Assembly (NCBI RefSeq): GCF_050157905.1
Contig: NZ_JBKIWZ010000001.1
Span: 1,116,001 to 1,180,000, forward strand
Source of the DNA: Pantoea sp050157905
Lineage (GTDB): Bacteria; Pseudomonadota; Gammaproteobacteria; Enterobacterales; Enterobacteriaceae
Reading direction: 5' to 3'
DNA: 64,000 nucleotides
Within the stretch, counting starts at the first letter, position 1. Every line of letters begins with the position of its first letter. The translations under genes were made by a program, and so were the position numbers. Shown here piece by piece: positions 53,433 to 62,761 of this stretch. The notes below the pieces were generated by a model. The model had not been told where the DNA came from. It made no database searches and was given only the letters and a program-made list of their open reading frames with translations.

Positions 53433-54098
53433 ATGTACCTCAGTTTTTCATACCCTGTTTCGGGACAGCAATTAAGTCTGCGTCGTGTGAGTTTTCCACG
53501 CGCAAGATTGTTATTAGAAGGGAAAAGGGGGGACTAATTTGGCTGATTACGGGCGGCAGGGCAAGAATTTTCTGACAACCAGCCTGAGCTGATAATGTAG
53601 CGTTAAAAACCGCAGAACAAGCTGTTGATTAGATTTTAATTTTGATGGTAAGGGCTGGATCAGCAGAAAACGACTGAATCACAGCAGGGTGCTGGAAGAA
53701 ATTGATATTAACTGCTAACAGAGGAATCTGTGGATGAATCGTTTACCAGGGCGCCTGTCGTCAGCACAGATGAGCAGTCACAGCGATTTTTTCCAGCGAT
53801 CTGAACAAAGAGTGACCATTATGCGCTCCGGATCGCTGAAAAAATACACGATGCGCGATCGGTCCCGCAATTCAGGGATTTAATTCAATAAGCAAAAAAA
53901 GAAAACGATTGCTTCACGCCGTCAGAGAAGTGAAATCCATCACTGACGCGCAGGATAGCGTGAATTCGCCTGTCATAAACGGCGCGCAGAGACTGAATCC
54001 GCCGCTTGGCTCGCCGCATTGTCTCCTTCACAAAGGCAATAAATGACAAAAAATTAACGTTCGTGTAACCTTCTGTTTTCCCAGAAAAGGATCTGCCC
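53433..54098. other. Long intergenic region upstream of dtpA
   Basis: 666 bases between divergent genes. An imperfect inverted repeat lies at 53785-53801 (GATTTTTTCCAGCGATC) and 53831-53847 (GATCGCTGAAAAAATAC). A minus-strand open frame at 53885-54100 has no family likeness. The dtpA promoter must be near 53440-53560, but no operator is recognised. Confidence 0.5.
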
Positions 54099-54791
54099 AT
54101 GTCATTTCTGCGTCTCTTTCTGGTGGGAGACTACCGCGCCAGCGCGGTCGCTCACCAGGCCATTCCCCTTGCCATCGAGCGTGCTGCCCGCAGCCTGAGC
54201 ATCACTGCTGAAACCACCTGGGTCGCCACCGAACGACTCGATGAAACCGACCTGACAGCGGGCGATGCGCTCTGGGTGGTGCCGGGCAGTCCCTATCACA
54301 ACGACAGCGGCGTCTATGACGCTATCCGCTGGGCGCGTGAAAGCGGCCAGCCTTTCCTGGGCTCCTGTGGCGGATTTCAGTACGCGGTAATCGAATATGC
54401 CCGCAACGTCCTGGGCTGGCAGGATGCCGGTCATGCCGAAACCGACACCGGCGGACGCAGCGTCATCGCCCCGTTAAGTTGTTCGCTGGTGGAGCAGCGC
54501 GGTACGGTAAGATTCGAACCGGGGTCGCGTATCGCCACCGCCTACGGCGCGCTTGAGAGCGATGAGGGCTATCACTGCAACTTTGGCGTTAACCCGGCCT
54601 TCAGCGCGGCGCTGGGCGAGAAGACACTACGGATAACGGCCTGGGATGAGGCGGGTGACGTCCGCGGCGTGGAGTTGCCAGGGCATCCCTTTTTTGTGGC
54701 AACGCTGTTCCAGTCGGAACGGGCGGCGCTGCAGCAAAAACGCTCACCGCTGGTGATGGCCTGGATGCAGGCCGCGCTGGCGCAGCGCTGA
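54099..54791 (+). CDS. CTP synthase C-terminal-like glutamine amidotransferase
   Basis: 230 residues forming a class I glutamine amidotransferase domain alone, most like the glutaminase half of PyrG. Nucleophile Cys is in FLGSCGGFQYAVIEYARNVL (about 91); WVVPGSPYHNDSGVYDAIRW is the oxyanion region; GHPFFVATLFQSE near 200 carries the His, with Glu in the SE pair. No synthetase domain is attached, so the ammonia acceptor is unknown. It stands between dtpA and nth, which adjoin in E. coli. Confidence 0.82.
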   Translation: MSFLRLFLVGDYRASAVAHQAIPLAIERAARSLSITAETTWVATERLDETDLTAGDALWVVPGSPYHNDSGVYDAIRWARESGQPFLGSCGGFQYAVIEYARNVLGWQDAGHAETDTGGRSVIAPLSCSLVEQRGTVRFEPGSRIATAYGALESDEGYHCNFGVNPAFSAALGEKTLRITAWDEAGDVRGVELPGHPFFVATLFQSERAALQQKRSPLVMAWMQAALAQR

Positions 54792-54876
54792 GGGCAGGTC
54801 GGTATAGCCTCTTTGGTGACACTGTCACAAACGAGTGAGGTGTCCGGGCACGCCTGACAGGCTGTCATCCGGTTCT

Positions 54877-55593
54877 TCAGCTGAACTGACGGCGCTGGGC
54901 AATCTCTTCCGCACGCAGCAGCAGCGCCTGCAAATCATCCTCATCAATATCCAGTAGCTCACCCCCCTGCAGTGCCTGCTGCAGGTCGTCACGCGTCAGC
55001 GGAACCGGCATCGCGACTGGCCCGGGCTTCACCTCTTCGGGTGCCAGCGGATGCGGATAGCGCCGCCCCGCCAGATTGTTAAACAGCAGTGCGAGCAGCG
55101 CCAGAATCAGGGAATTAAGCAGAACGGGCGTCAGCACGAAGTGATAGCCCAGTTGCTGCACCGCCGGGCCGCCCAGAATGGCGGTCAGCGCGACCGCGCC
55201 GCCGGGCGGATGCAGACAGCGCAGCTGAAACATCAAAAGTATGGCGACGCAGGCCGCAACGCCGCAGGCGATGGCCGAATCGGGAATGAGCTGACAAACC
55301 ACAACGCCCGTCAGCGCAGAGAGGCTGTTACCGCCGACGATGGCCCACGGCTGCGCCAGCGGACTGGCCGGTACGCCAAACAGTAGCACGGCCGATGCGC
55401 CGACCGGCGCGACAAACCACAGGTTCAGTTCGCCCAGCATCCAGTGGCTCAGCAGGCTGGTCAGCATCAGTCCGGTGCCGGCACCCAGTCCGGCGATGAC
55501 GATATGCTTTTTGCTTACCGCCAGCGGATGCGGCCAGAGTCGCGCCAGAAACAGGCGCAGCGCGTGCTTCCCGGCAGAGGGACGTTTATTCAT
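54877..55593 (-). CDS. HPP-family membrane protein
   Basis: 238 residues. Five predicted helices (about 28-170), with the name-giving motif in RCLHPPGGAVALTAILGGPA and FVAPVGASAVLLFGVPASPL. The C-terminal tail (TRDDLQQALQGGELLDIDED) resembles the linker that in larger relatives leads to CBS domains, absent here. Related proteins take part in nitrite or other small-ion transport; the role here is not known. Confidence 0.83.
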   Translation of the reverse strand: MNKRPSAGKHALRLFLARLWPHPLAVSKKHIVIAGLGAGTGLMLTSLLSHWMLGELNLWFVAPVGASAVLLFGVPASPLAQPWAIVGGNSLSALTGVVVCQLIPDSAIACGVAACVAILLMFQLRCLHPPGGAVALTAILGGPAVQQLGYHFVLTPVLLNSLILALLALLFNNLAGRRYPHPLAPEEVKPGPVAMPVPLTRDDLQQALQGGELLDIDEDDLQALLLRAEEIAQRRQFS

Positions 55594-55780
55594 GACATTG
55601 CTTACCGTGGCATAACATTTCTTATAATCGGGGGCGGCGATTTTCCATTATCACCCTCTGCGTAACAACCCGACAAACCGTGTTGCCTTTCAGGCTGGCA
55701 TGGCACAGAAGTGAACCGGCAGGGGAAAAAGGCGGGGCAGCAAAGCAAAATCCGCCGAAGCGGGTCGGGGATTAAAACCG

Positions 55781-56413
55781 TTACTCCGTTTTGTCGGGAA
55801 ACTCGCAGAGATCTTCGATCAGGCAAGAGCCGCAGCGGGGTTTGCGCGCCACGCAGGTATAGCGACCGTGCAGGATCAGCCAGTGATGGCAGTCAACCTT
55901 ATAGGCCGCAGGCACCACCTTCAGCAGCTTCTGCTCCACTTCTTCGACGTTCCTGCCCGGTGCAAACTTCGTGCGGTTGCTGACGCGGAAGATATGGGTA
56001 TCGACAGCGATAGTCGGCCAGCCAAAGGCAGTATTGAGCACCACGTTGGCGGTTTTGCGGCCCACGCCAGGCAGGGCCTCAAGCGCGGCGCGATCTTCCG
56101 GCACCTCACCGTTATGCTGCTCAAGCAGAATGCGGCAGGTCTTAATGACATTTTCCGCTTTGCTGTTAAACAGGCCGATGGTTTTAATGTAGGACTTAAC
56201 GCCTTCCACGCCCAGCGCCAGCATCGCGGCGGGGGTATTCGCCACCGGATAGAGCTTCGCGGTGGCCTTGTTGACGCTGACATCGGTTGCCTGCGCCGAG
56301 AGTAGTACCGCGATCAGCAACTCAAAGGGTGAGCTGAAAGCGAGTTCGGTGGTCGGATGCGGATTGTTCTGCTGCAGCCGGCGCAGAATCTCAGTACGTT
56401 TGGTCTGATTCAC
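55781..56413 (-). CDS. nth: Endonuclease III
   Basis: DNA glycosylase/AP lyase removing oxidised pyrimidines. 210 residues (E. coli 211). Helix-hairpin-helix LPGVGRKTANVVLNTAFG with the catalytic Lys (about 120), catalytic Asp in AVDTHIFRVSNR (138), and the [4Fe-4S] cluster CVARKPRCGSCLIEDLC (C-x6-C-x2-C-x5-C). Last gene of the rsx operon; its ATG overlaps the rsxE stop by 4 bp. Confidence 0.97.
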   Translation of the reverse strand: MNQTKRTEILRRLQQNNPHPTTELAFSSPFELLIAVLLSAQATDVSVNKATAKLYPVANTPAAMLALGVEGVKSYIKTIGLFNSKAENVIKTCRILLEQHNGEVPEDRAALEALPGVGRKTANVVLNTAFGWPTIAVDTHIFRVSNRTKFAPGRNVEEVEQKLLKVVPAAYKVDCHHWLILHGRYTCVARKPRCGSCLIEDLCEFPDKTE

Positions 56414-57114
56414 ACGGCTTTCCCAACGCCATTTTGTGGCGCAGCGGTTTCAGCTGCCTGCGCCCGCAGGGCAGCCCGCTGTTTCATCTTTTGATCGATC
56501 AGGTATTTACCTGCCAGCATCATGCCAAGACCGATAAAGGCACCCGGCGGCAGCATGGCCAGCAGCATAGGTGAGTCGAAATGCACTACTTCAATGCGCA
56601 GCGATTTCGCCCACGGGCCAAGCAGCTGATCGGCCCCGTTAAACAGCGTGCCGCTGCCGATAATTTCACGCAGGGAACCCAGAACCACCATGGCGCAGGT
56701 TGCTCCCATGCCGATGGCGAAGCCATCCAGCGCCGCAAGCGGAATCGAGCTTTTTGAGGCGACGGCTTCCGCACGGCCTACCACAATACAGTTGGTGACA
56801 ATCAGCGGGATAAAGATCCCCAGCGACTGATAAAGCCCGTAAGCATAGGCGTTGATCAGCATCTGTACGCAGCTCACCACCGAGGCGATGATCATGACAT
56901 AAATCGGGATACGGATTTCAGACGGCACCCAGCGCCGGGAAGCGGAGATAAAACTATTGGTCAGCGTCAGCACCAGCGTGGTCGCGAGGCCTAACCCCAG
57001 CGCATTGGTGGCGGTGGCGGTGACCGCCAGCAGCGGGCAGAGGCCCAGTAGCTGAACCAGCGCGGAGTTATTTTTCCACAATCCGCCGACCAGCAGACTT
57101 TTTGCTTCACTCAT
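56410..57114 (-). CDS. rsxE: Electron transport complex subunit RsxE
   Basis: Integral membrane subunit of the Rsx/Rnf complex, which uses NADH and ion flux to keep SoxR reduced. 234 residues from ATG 57114 (E. coli 231). LWKNNSALVQLLGLCPLLAV and IPLIVTNCIVVGRAEA are family-specific; about six helices. GGAGA precedes this ATG; an in-frame ATG at 57126 would lengthen the 8-bp overlap with rsxG. Confidence 0.96.
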   Translation of the reverse strand: MSEAKSLLVGGLWKNNSALVQLLGLCPLLAVTATATNALGLGLATTLVLTLTNSFISASRRWVPSEIRIPIYVMIIASVVSCVQMLINAYAYGLYQSLGIFIPLIVTNCIVVGRAEAVASKSSIPLAALDGFAIGMGATCAMVVLGSLREIIGSGTLFNGADQLLGPWAKSLRIEVVHFDSPMLLAMLPPGAFIGLGMMLAGKYLIDQKMKQRAALRAQAAETAAPQNGVGKAV

Positions 57115-57739
57115 TTGCGTCTCCACATGCGGGTAACGAAGAGAGTCTCTCCGGAAGGGTTTTCATCAACAGCGCGGTGCGTTTCGTCGCATTGACCACC
57201 GCGCGTGGGGTAATAGTAGCACCGGTGAACTGGTCAAATTCGCCACCATCTTTTTTAACGGCAAAAGCCTTGTCTGCCGGGCCATGAACCACTTTACCAT
57301 TGAAACTGTTAATCCAGTCGGAGATGCGCAGCTCGATTTTGTCACCCAGGCCCGGTGTTTCATGGTGTTCGATTACCCGCACGCCGAGCACTTTACCCTG
57401 GAAATCGGCGCCGACCAGCATCTGTATGGCACCAGAATAACCGTCGGGCGCAGTCGTCTCCAGCGCCGCCGCAACCGGCTGGCCGCCTTTGCGTGCCACA
57501 AAGAGAGAGTGTGGCGCATCGTTACCCAGCGCATTGTCTGTGACAACGTAACAATCCTGCTGGATGTTGTTGTCATACATGTCGGCAGGCACCACCTGAT
57601 CCAGCAGGTTTTTCTGCTGCAGCAGGGTCTGATGCTCCACGGTCGGTTTGGTCACCGTGTTGACCACGGCAGTGGCGGCTGTGGTAATCGCCGCGAAAAC
57701 CGCCAGCGTCACCCCGTTCTTACGAATCGTCTCCAGCAT
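57107..57739 (-). CDS. rsxG: Electron transport complex subunit RsxG
   Basis: Periplasm-facing subunit with covalent FMN. 210 residues (E. coli 206). One N-terminal helix (TLAVFAAITTAATAVVNTVT); the flavinylation motif is GGEFDQFTGATITPRAVVNA, with the attachment Thr in TGAT; HETPGLGDKIE is conserved. Its ATG is 3 bp from the rsxD stop. Confidence 0.96.
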   Translation of the reverse strand: MLETIRKNGVTLAVFAAITTAATAVVNTVTKPTVEHQTLLQQKNLLDQVVPADMYDNNIQQDCYVVTDNALGNDAPHSLFVARKGGQPVAAALETTAPDGYSGAIQMLVGADFQGKVLGVRVIEHHETPGLGDKIELRISDWINSFNGKVVHGPADKAFAVKKDGGEFDQFTGATITPRAVVNATKRTALLMKTLPERLSSLPACGDANE

Positions 57740-57742
57740 CGC

Positions 57743-58801
57743 TTAATCCTTCTGATGGCCGTAAACGCGCGGCTGGGTATAGTAGTCAATCAGCGGCACG
57801 CAGATGTTTGCCAGCAGCACGGCAAAGGCGACGCCATCGGGATAGCCGCCGAAGCTGCGGATCAGCCAGACCAGCAGACCAATCAGCGCGCCATAGAGCA
57901 GACGTCCGCGGTTGGTGGTCGACGCGGTGACCGGATCGGTGGCGATGAAGAACGCTCCCAGCATGGTTGCACCCGAGAAAAGGTGAATCAGCGGGCTATT
58001 GAGCGAGCCAGGAGAGAAGATCCAGCCCAGCATGGCACAGCAGGCCAGCGACAGCAGCATGGCCGCAGGGATATGCCAGCGAATCGCCTTTTTCCACAGC
58101 AGGAACAGGCCACCAGCCAGATAGCCCACATTGACCCACTGCCAGCCCAGACCCGCCAGCACGCCGCTGTAGATCGGCTGCGCCAGCAGCTGTCCGGCTG
58201 TGTGTCCGGCGCGCAGGCCGGTTTTAAAGGTATCGAGCGGTGTAGCCTGGCTGACACCATCGACGCCCAGCTGCAGTTGCTGCATGGTGTCGCCCGCCAG
58301 TGTATGGCCGTGGAAGACCATGCTCAGCGTATCCATCAGCGTAGGCCGGATGGCCTGCAGCGTGTCAGGCGGGAGCCAGCTGGTCATCTGCACCGGGAAG
58401 GAGATCAACAGCACCACATAGCCAACCATCGCCGGATTGAACGGGTTCTGGCCCAGACCGCCATAGAGCTGTTTCGCAATCACCACCGCAAACAAGGTGC
58501 CGACGACGACCAGCCACCAGGGGGCCAGCGGCGGCAGGCTGATACCGATCAGGACGGCCGTCAGCAGGGCAGAATTGTCCGCCAGGGTTGAGGCAATGGG
58601 AGCTTTGCGCAGTCGCAGAATGGCCGCCTCGGTCAGCCAGGCAGTCAGCGTCGCCAGGATAACCTGAATAAAGGTGCCGTAACCAAAGAAGTAACACTGT
58701 GCAGCGAAACCTGGCACCGCAGCCAGCACCACCAGCAGCATAATATTGCCGGTGCTGCGGCGGTTGTGGGTATAGGGAGAACTTGCGATACGAAAAGCCA
58801 T
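57743..58801 (-). CDS. rsxD: Electron transport complex subunit RsxD
   Basis: Membrane subunit with a second covalently bound FMN. 352 residues as in E. coli. FRIASSPYTHNRRSTGNIML at the start; the flavin Thr lies in SQATPLDTFKTG near 187. About ten helices. Immediately adjoins rsxC with no gap. Confidence 0.96.
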   Translation of the reverse strand: MAFRIASSPYTHNRRSTGNIMLLVVLAAVPGFAAQCYFFGYGTFIQVILATLTAWLTEAAILRLRKAPIASTLADNSALLTAVLIGISLPPLAPWWLVVVGTLFAVVIAKQLYGGLGQNPFNPAMVGYVVLLISFPVQMTSWLPPDTLQAIRPTLMDTLSMVFHGHTLAGDTMQQLQLGVDGVSQATPLDTFKTGLRAGHTAGQLLAQPIYSGVLAGLGWQWVNVGYLAGGLFLLWKKAIRWHIPAAMLLSLACCAMLGWIFSPGSLNSPLIHLFSGATMLGAFFIATDPVTASTTNRGRLLYGALIGLLVWLIRSFGGYPDGVAFAVLLANICVPLIDYYTQPRVYGHQKD

Positions 58802-61609
58802 TTAATCCTCAAGCGTCGTAGACGACTGCGCTTTACGCGCTTTGGCACGAGCGATGGCAGCAGCAATTGCAGCTTTACGCGCATCGTCGGGTTGATTCAG
58901 TTCAGGTGCCTGTTCCGGTTCAGCGTTCGCGTTGTTGGCCTGCTCCTGAGCCTGTTCTGCGTTTTCCACTGCAAAATGCGCGGCGGTCGCCAGGGCAGCG
59001 GCATCGCGTGAGGCGGCATCTGCTTCACGTTCCGCCTGTGCGGCCTTTTTCGCTTTGGCACGGGCGATGGCCGCCTGGATAGCAGCCTTACGCGGATCGG
59101 TTTCGGCGTCCGGTGCGGCTGCACTGTCGGGATGCGGCGCGATTCCGGCAGCGCTGTCGGCAGCTGGTGCCGCCTCTGCGCTTTCCGCCTGCGCGGCTTT
59201 CTTCGCTTTAGCACGGGCAATGGCGGCCTCGACAGCAGCCTTACGCGGATCGGTTTCGGCGTCCGGTGCGGCTGCACTGTCGGCAGCTGGTGCCGCCTCT
59301 GCGCCTTCTGCCTGTGCGGCTTTCTTCGCCTTAGCGCGGGCGATGGCCGCCTGGATAGCAGCCTTACGCGGATCGGTTTCGGCGTCCAGTGCGGCTGCAC
59401 TGTCGGCAGCTGGTGCCGCCTCTGCGCCTTCTGCCTGTGCGGCTTTCTTCGCCTTAGCGCGGGCGATAGCGGCCTCGACGGCAGCCTTACGCGGATCGGC
59501 TGGGGCCTCCGTCGCGGCTGCGTTATCGGTGCCTGCTGCCGCCTCTGCGCCTTCTGCCTGTGCGGCCTTCTTCGCTTTAGCGCGGGCGATAGCAGCTTCG
59601 ACAGCAGCTTTACGCGGATCGGCTGGGGCCTCCGTCGCGGCTGCGTTATCGGTGCCTGGTGCAGCCTCTGCGCCTTCTGCCTGTGCGGCCTTCTTCGCTT
59701 TAGCGCGGGCAATGGCAGCTTCGACAGCAGCTTTACGCGGATCGGCTGGGGCCTCCGTCGCGGCTGCGTTATCGGTGTCTGATGCCGCCTCTGCGCCTTC
59801 CGCCTGCGCGGCCTTCTTCGCCTTAGCGCGGGCGATAGCGGCTTCGACGGCAGCTTTACGCGGATCGGTTGCGGCCTCCGATACGGCTGCGGCCTCTGAC
59901 GCAACGTCTGCAGGCTTCTCCACCGTTTTCTTCGCTTTGGCGCGGGCAATCGCAGCTTCAACCGCAGCTTTACGCGGATCGACCGACTGACGGGTCACTG
60001 GCTGGGTTTCAGCCTGCGCCTCTGCCTGACGCAGGCGCGCCTGGGCATGACGAGCCTCGCGCTGTGCTTCCAGCGTGGCTTCATCCGGCTCGGTCGTCTG
60101 ACGGGCTTTCACCCGCGCTTTCGCAGCGGCCAGTTCACCGCTGTCGGAACGGGCAACCCGCTGTTTCGCCTCTTCATGACGCGCTTCACGCGCCTGCTTT
60201 TCGCGTTCCAGTCGTGCCTGACGAGCTTCAAAGCGGGCTTTTGCTTCCAGCGTACGTTTCGCTTCCAGATCGATAGCGCGCAGTTCGGCCTTTTCCTGAC
60301 GGTAATATTGCACCAGCGGAATATTACTCGGGCAGACATAGGCGCATGCCCCACATTCGATGCAGTCATCAATATGGTGGGCGCGGGCTTTATCGTGATC
60401 GCCGCCCTGGCTGTACCAGTAGAGCTGCTGCGGCAGCAGTTTGGCCGGGCAGGCGTCGGCGCAGGCCGAACAGCGGATGCAGGACTGCTCTTCCTCGTTA
60501 TTTCCCATCTCAGAGGCAGAGGGCGCAAGAATACAGTTGGTGATTTTCACCACCGGCACATCCAGCGATGGCAGGGTAAAGCCCATCAGCGGCCCGCCCA
60601 TGATGACCATCTGTCGTGAAGCAGGGGTAAAGCCGACATGATGCAGCAGATGACTGATGGGCGTGCCCAGTCGACTCCAGACGTTTCGCGGCTGGGCGAT
60701 GGCCTCGCCAGTCAGCGTCACCACACGTTCAGTAATCGGTTCGCCGTTGATGATGGCCCGCTTAACAGCCCAGGCCGTACCGACGTTCTGCATCAGCACG
60801 CCGATATCGGTCGAACGCCCGCCGTGCGGCACTTCTTTGCCGGTCAGGATACGGGTCAGCTGTTTCGCACCGCCTGAGGGATATTTTGTCGGAATAACGC
60901 GAATCTGCAGGTCTCGCTCACTGCCCAGCGCCTGCTTCAGTGCGGCAATCGCTTCAGGTTTATTATCCTCGATGCCAATCAACACCCGCTCGGCCTGCAG
61001 AACCCACGCGAGAATACGGCTGCCTTCCAGCACTTCAGCGGCATGATCCTGCATCAGGCGATCGTCGGCGGTGATATAAGGTTCGCACTCTGCCGCGTTG
61101 ATAATCAGGGTATTGACGCCCCGCAGCCCGCCTTTCAGTTTGGTGGCAGTCGGAAAGCCCGCACCGCCGAGACCCGCCACACCCGCATCGTGAATACGCT
61201 GCACGATATCGGCGCGGGAATGCTGGCGGTAGTCAGGTAGCGGATTGCGCGGGATCCAGCGATCCTCGCCATCGGGCGTCAGGAAAATGCAGAGTTCTGA
61301 CAGCCCCGACGGATGAGCGGTCATGTGCTGACCAATCGCATCAATAACGCCTGACGTGGGCGCATGGACGGGCAGCATACGGCCCGTGCCAAAGGTCAGC
61401 GGCTGACCGCGCAGCACCCGGTCGCCGGGCACCACACAGATCTCGCCTTCGTGTCCGATATGCTGTTTAAGTGGAATAATAAAACGGTGCGGCAAAGGCA
61501 GTTCGCTGAGCGGCGTGCCGTTTGACTGAGTTTTCATTTCAGGCGGATGAATGCCGCCCTCGAAATCCCAGACCTTCTCTTTTTTCAGGAAGTTAAACAG
61601 ATTAAGCAT
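58802..61609 (-). CDS. rsxC: Electron transport complex subunit RsxC with repeat-expanded C-terminus
   Basis: Peripheral NADH- and FMN-binding subunit. 935 residues, about 195 more than E. coli RsxC (740). Core 1-450: GGIHPPEMKTQSNGTPLSEL, the nucleotide site GGAGFPTATKLKGG, NAAECEPYITADDRLM, and two [4Fe-4S] motifs CIRCSACADACPAK and CIECGACAYVCPSN. After a charged helical stretch (about 455-540) come nine DPRKAAVEAAIARAKAKK-type repeats. Extra length comes from these. The ATG overlaps rsxB by 8 bp. Confidence 0.96.
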   Translation of the reverse strand: MLNLFNFLKKEKVWDFEGGIHPPEMKTQSNGTPLSELPLPHRFIIPLKQHIGHEGEICVVPGDRVLRGQPLTFGTGRMLPVHAPTSGVIDAIGQHMTAHPSGLSELCIFLTPDGEDRWIPRNPLPDYRQHSRADIVQRIHDAGVAGLGGAGFPTATKLKGGLRGVNTLIINAAECEPYITADDRLMQDHAAEVLEGSRILAWVLQAERVLIGIEDNKPEAIAALKQALGSERDLQIRVIPTKYPSGGAKQLTRILTGKEVPHGGRSTDIGVLMQNVGTAWAVKRAIINGEPITERVVTLTGEAIAQPRNVWSRLGTPISHLLHHVGFTPASRQMVIMGGPLMGFTLPSLDVPVVKITNCILAPSASEMGNNEEEQSCIRCSACADACPAKLLPQQLYWYSQGGDHDKARAHHIDDCIECGACAYVCPSNIPLVQYYRQEKAELRAIDLEAKRTLEAKARFEARQARLEREKQAREARHEEAKQRVARSDSGELAAAKARVKARQTTEPDEATLEAQREARHAQARLRQAEAQAETQPVTRQSVDPRKAAVEAAIARAKAKKTVEKPADVASEAAAVSEAATDPRKAAVEAAIARAKAKKAAQAEGAEAASDTDNAAATEAPADPRKAAVEAAIARAKAKKAAQAEGAEAAPGTDNAAATEAPADPRKAAVEAAIARAKAKKAAQAEGAEAAAGTDNAAATEAPADPRKAAVEAAIARAKAKKAAQAEGAEAAPAADSAAALDAETDPRKAAIQAAIARAKAKKAAQAEGAEAAPAADSAAAPDAETDPRKAAVEAAIARAKAKKAAQAESAEAAPAADSAAGIAPHPDSAAAPDAETDPRKAAIQAAIARAKAKKAAQAEREADAASRDAAALATAAHFAVENAEQAQEQANNANAEPEQAPELNQPDDARKAAIAAAIARAKARKAQSSTTLED
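58830..59980 (-). repeat. Nine-copy tandem repeat within rsxC (123-bp period)
   Basis: On the minus strand repeat units begin at 59980, 59866, 59743, 59620, 59497, 59374, 59251, 59098 and 58885. Units 2-6 are exactly 41 codons; the first is 38, the seventh 51 and the last two are longer or diverged. Each starts D-P/A-R-K-A-A and contains AAIARAKAKK. Linkers vary (TDNAAATEAPA or ADSAAAPDAET), suggesting slippage or unequal crossing-over. Confidence 0.93.
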
Positions 61610-62180
61610 GAGTTTCTACCGGAATGACCCGTACAGGAATGGTATTCAAATCCCACTTCCAGTTGGCTGGCGTGGTGGCAACGGGTCGCATTTCAATACA
61701 GTCAGTCGGGCAGGGCGCGACGCAGAGATCGCAGCCGGTACAGACATCGCTCAGCACGGTATGCATGGCGCGGGTTGCCCCGACAATCGCATCCACCGGG
61801 CAGGCCTGAATACATTTCGTGCAGCCGATACAGTTAGCTTCGTCAATAAAAGCGACGGTGCGTACCGGCTCTTTCGCCGCGTCATCGCCGTCAATCGGCT
61901 GTGGATCCACGTTGAGCAGCGCAGCCAGCTTAAGCATGGTCTGTTCGCCGCCGGGCGCGCATTTATTGATCGCCTCACCGTTATTACCCACTGCATCCGC
62001 ATAGGGACGGCAGCCTGGGTAGCCACACTGGCCACACTGGCTCTGCGGCAGAAGGGCATCAATCTGCTCAACGATAGGATCTTCTTCCACCTCAAAGCGG
62101 CGCGAGGCGTAACCCAGCAGGGCACCGAACACCAGGCTCAGCGCACTTAATACAGCAACAGCAATCCAGATCGCGGTCAT
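61602..62180 (-). CDS. rsxB: Electron transport complex subunit RsxB
   Basis: Membrane-anchored ferredoxin-like subunit. 192 residues as in E. coli. After one N-terminal helix comes the CGQCGYPGCRPYADAVGNNG cluster motif (about 49-68), then two ferredoxin motifs, CIGCTKCIQACPVDAI and CTGCDLCVAPCPTDCIEM. Its ATG overlaps the rsxA stop by one base (TGATG), suggesting coupled translation. Confidence 0.97.
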   Translation of the reverse strand: MTAIWIAVAVLSALSLVFGALLGYASRRFEVEEDPIVEQIDALLPQSQCGQCGYPGCRPYADAVGNNGEAINKCAPGGEQTMLKLAALLNVDPQPIDGDDAAKEPVRTVAFIDEANCIGCTKCIQACPVDAIVGATRAMHTVLSDVCTGCDLCVAPCPTDCIEMRPVATTPANWKWDLNTIPVRVIPVETHA

Positions 62181-62761
62181 CAGAATTTCACCAGCCCGCT
62201 GAAGCCCATAAACGCCAGTGCCATCAGGCCTGCGGTAATCAGGGCGATTGAGTTGCCTTTGAACGGTGCAGGGATATTGGCCAGCACCAGACGCTCGCGC
62301 ATACCGGCGAACAGCACCATCACCAGCGAGAAGCCAATCGAAGCACTGAAACCGTAAAGGGCCGCCTGCAGGAAGGTGTGATTCAGATTGACGCTCAGCA
62401 AAGGCACGCCCAGCACTGCACAGTTGGTGGTAATCAGCGGCAGAAAAATCCCCAGCAGACGATAGAGCGACGGGCTGGTTTTACGCACAACCATTTCGGT
62501 GAACTGCACGACGACGGCGATCACCAGGATATAGGCCATGGTGCGCAGATAAACCAGGTCCAGCGGCAGCAGGATCAGATGGTTGACCAGCCAGGCACAG
62601 ATCGAGGCCAGCGTAATCACAAATGTTGTGGCAAGGCCCATGCCAATCGCCGTTTCCAGTTTTTTGGAAACGCCCATAAAGGGACACAGGCCGAGAAACT
62701 TCACGAGCACGAAGTTATTCACCAGCACGGTGCCAACAAAGAGAAGCAGATAATCGGTCAT
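62180..62761 (-). CDS. rsxA: Electron transport complex subunit RsxA
   Basis: Membrane subunit paired with RsxE. 193 residues as in E. coli, about six helices. LFVGTVLVNNFVLVKFLGLC, FMGVSKKLETAIGMGLATTF and IFLPLITTNCAVLGVPLLSV are characteristic. First gene of the seven-gene unit rsxABCDGE-nth. The ORF ends tightly against rsxB. Confidence 0.97.
   Translation of the reverse strand: MTDYLLLFVGTVLVNNFVLVKFLGLCPFMGVSKKLETAIGMGLATTFVITLASICAWLVNHLILLPLDLVYLRTMAYILVIAVVVQFTEMVVRKTSPSLYRLLGIFLPLITTNCAVLGVPLLSVNLNHTFLQAALYGFSASIGFSLVMVLFAGMRERLVLANIPAPFKGNSIALITAGLMALAFMGFSGLVKF

Noticed and set aside
53885..54100. 71-codon minus-strand ORF upstream of the amidotransferase gene
   Set aside because: It overlaps the start of a well-supported plus-strand gene, has no recognisable motif and lies in AT-rich DNA.
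59098..59980. Regular spacing suggested a CRISPR-like array
   Set aside because: The 123-bp period stays in frame inside rsxC, and units are coding with graded divergence; there are no short repeats with unique spacers and no cas genes.
59055..59990. 311-codon plus-strand open frame rich in Ala and Ser opposite rsxC
   Set aside because: It is the antisense of the RsxC repeats; long open frames arise from the repeated GC-rich units, and the minus strand has clear family similarity and operon context.
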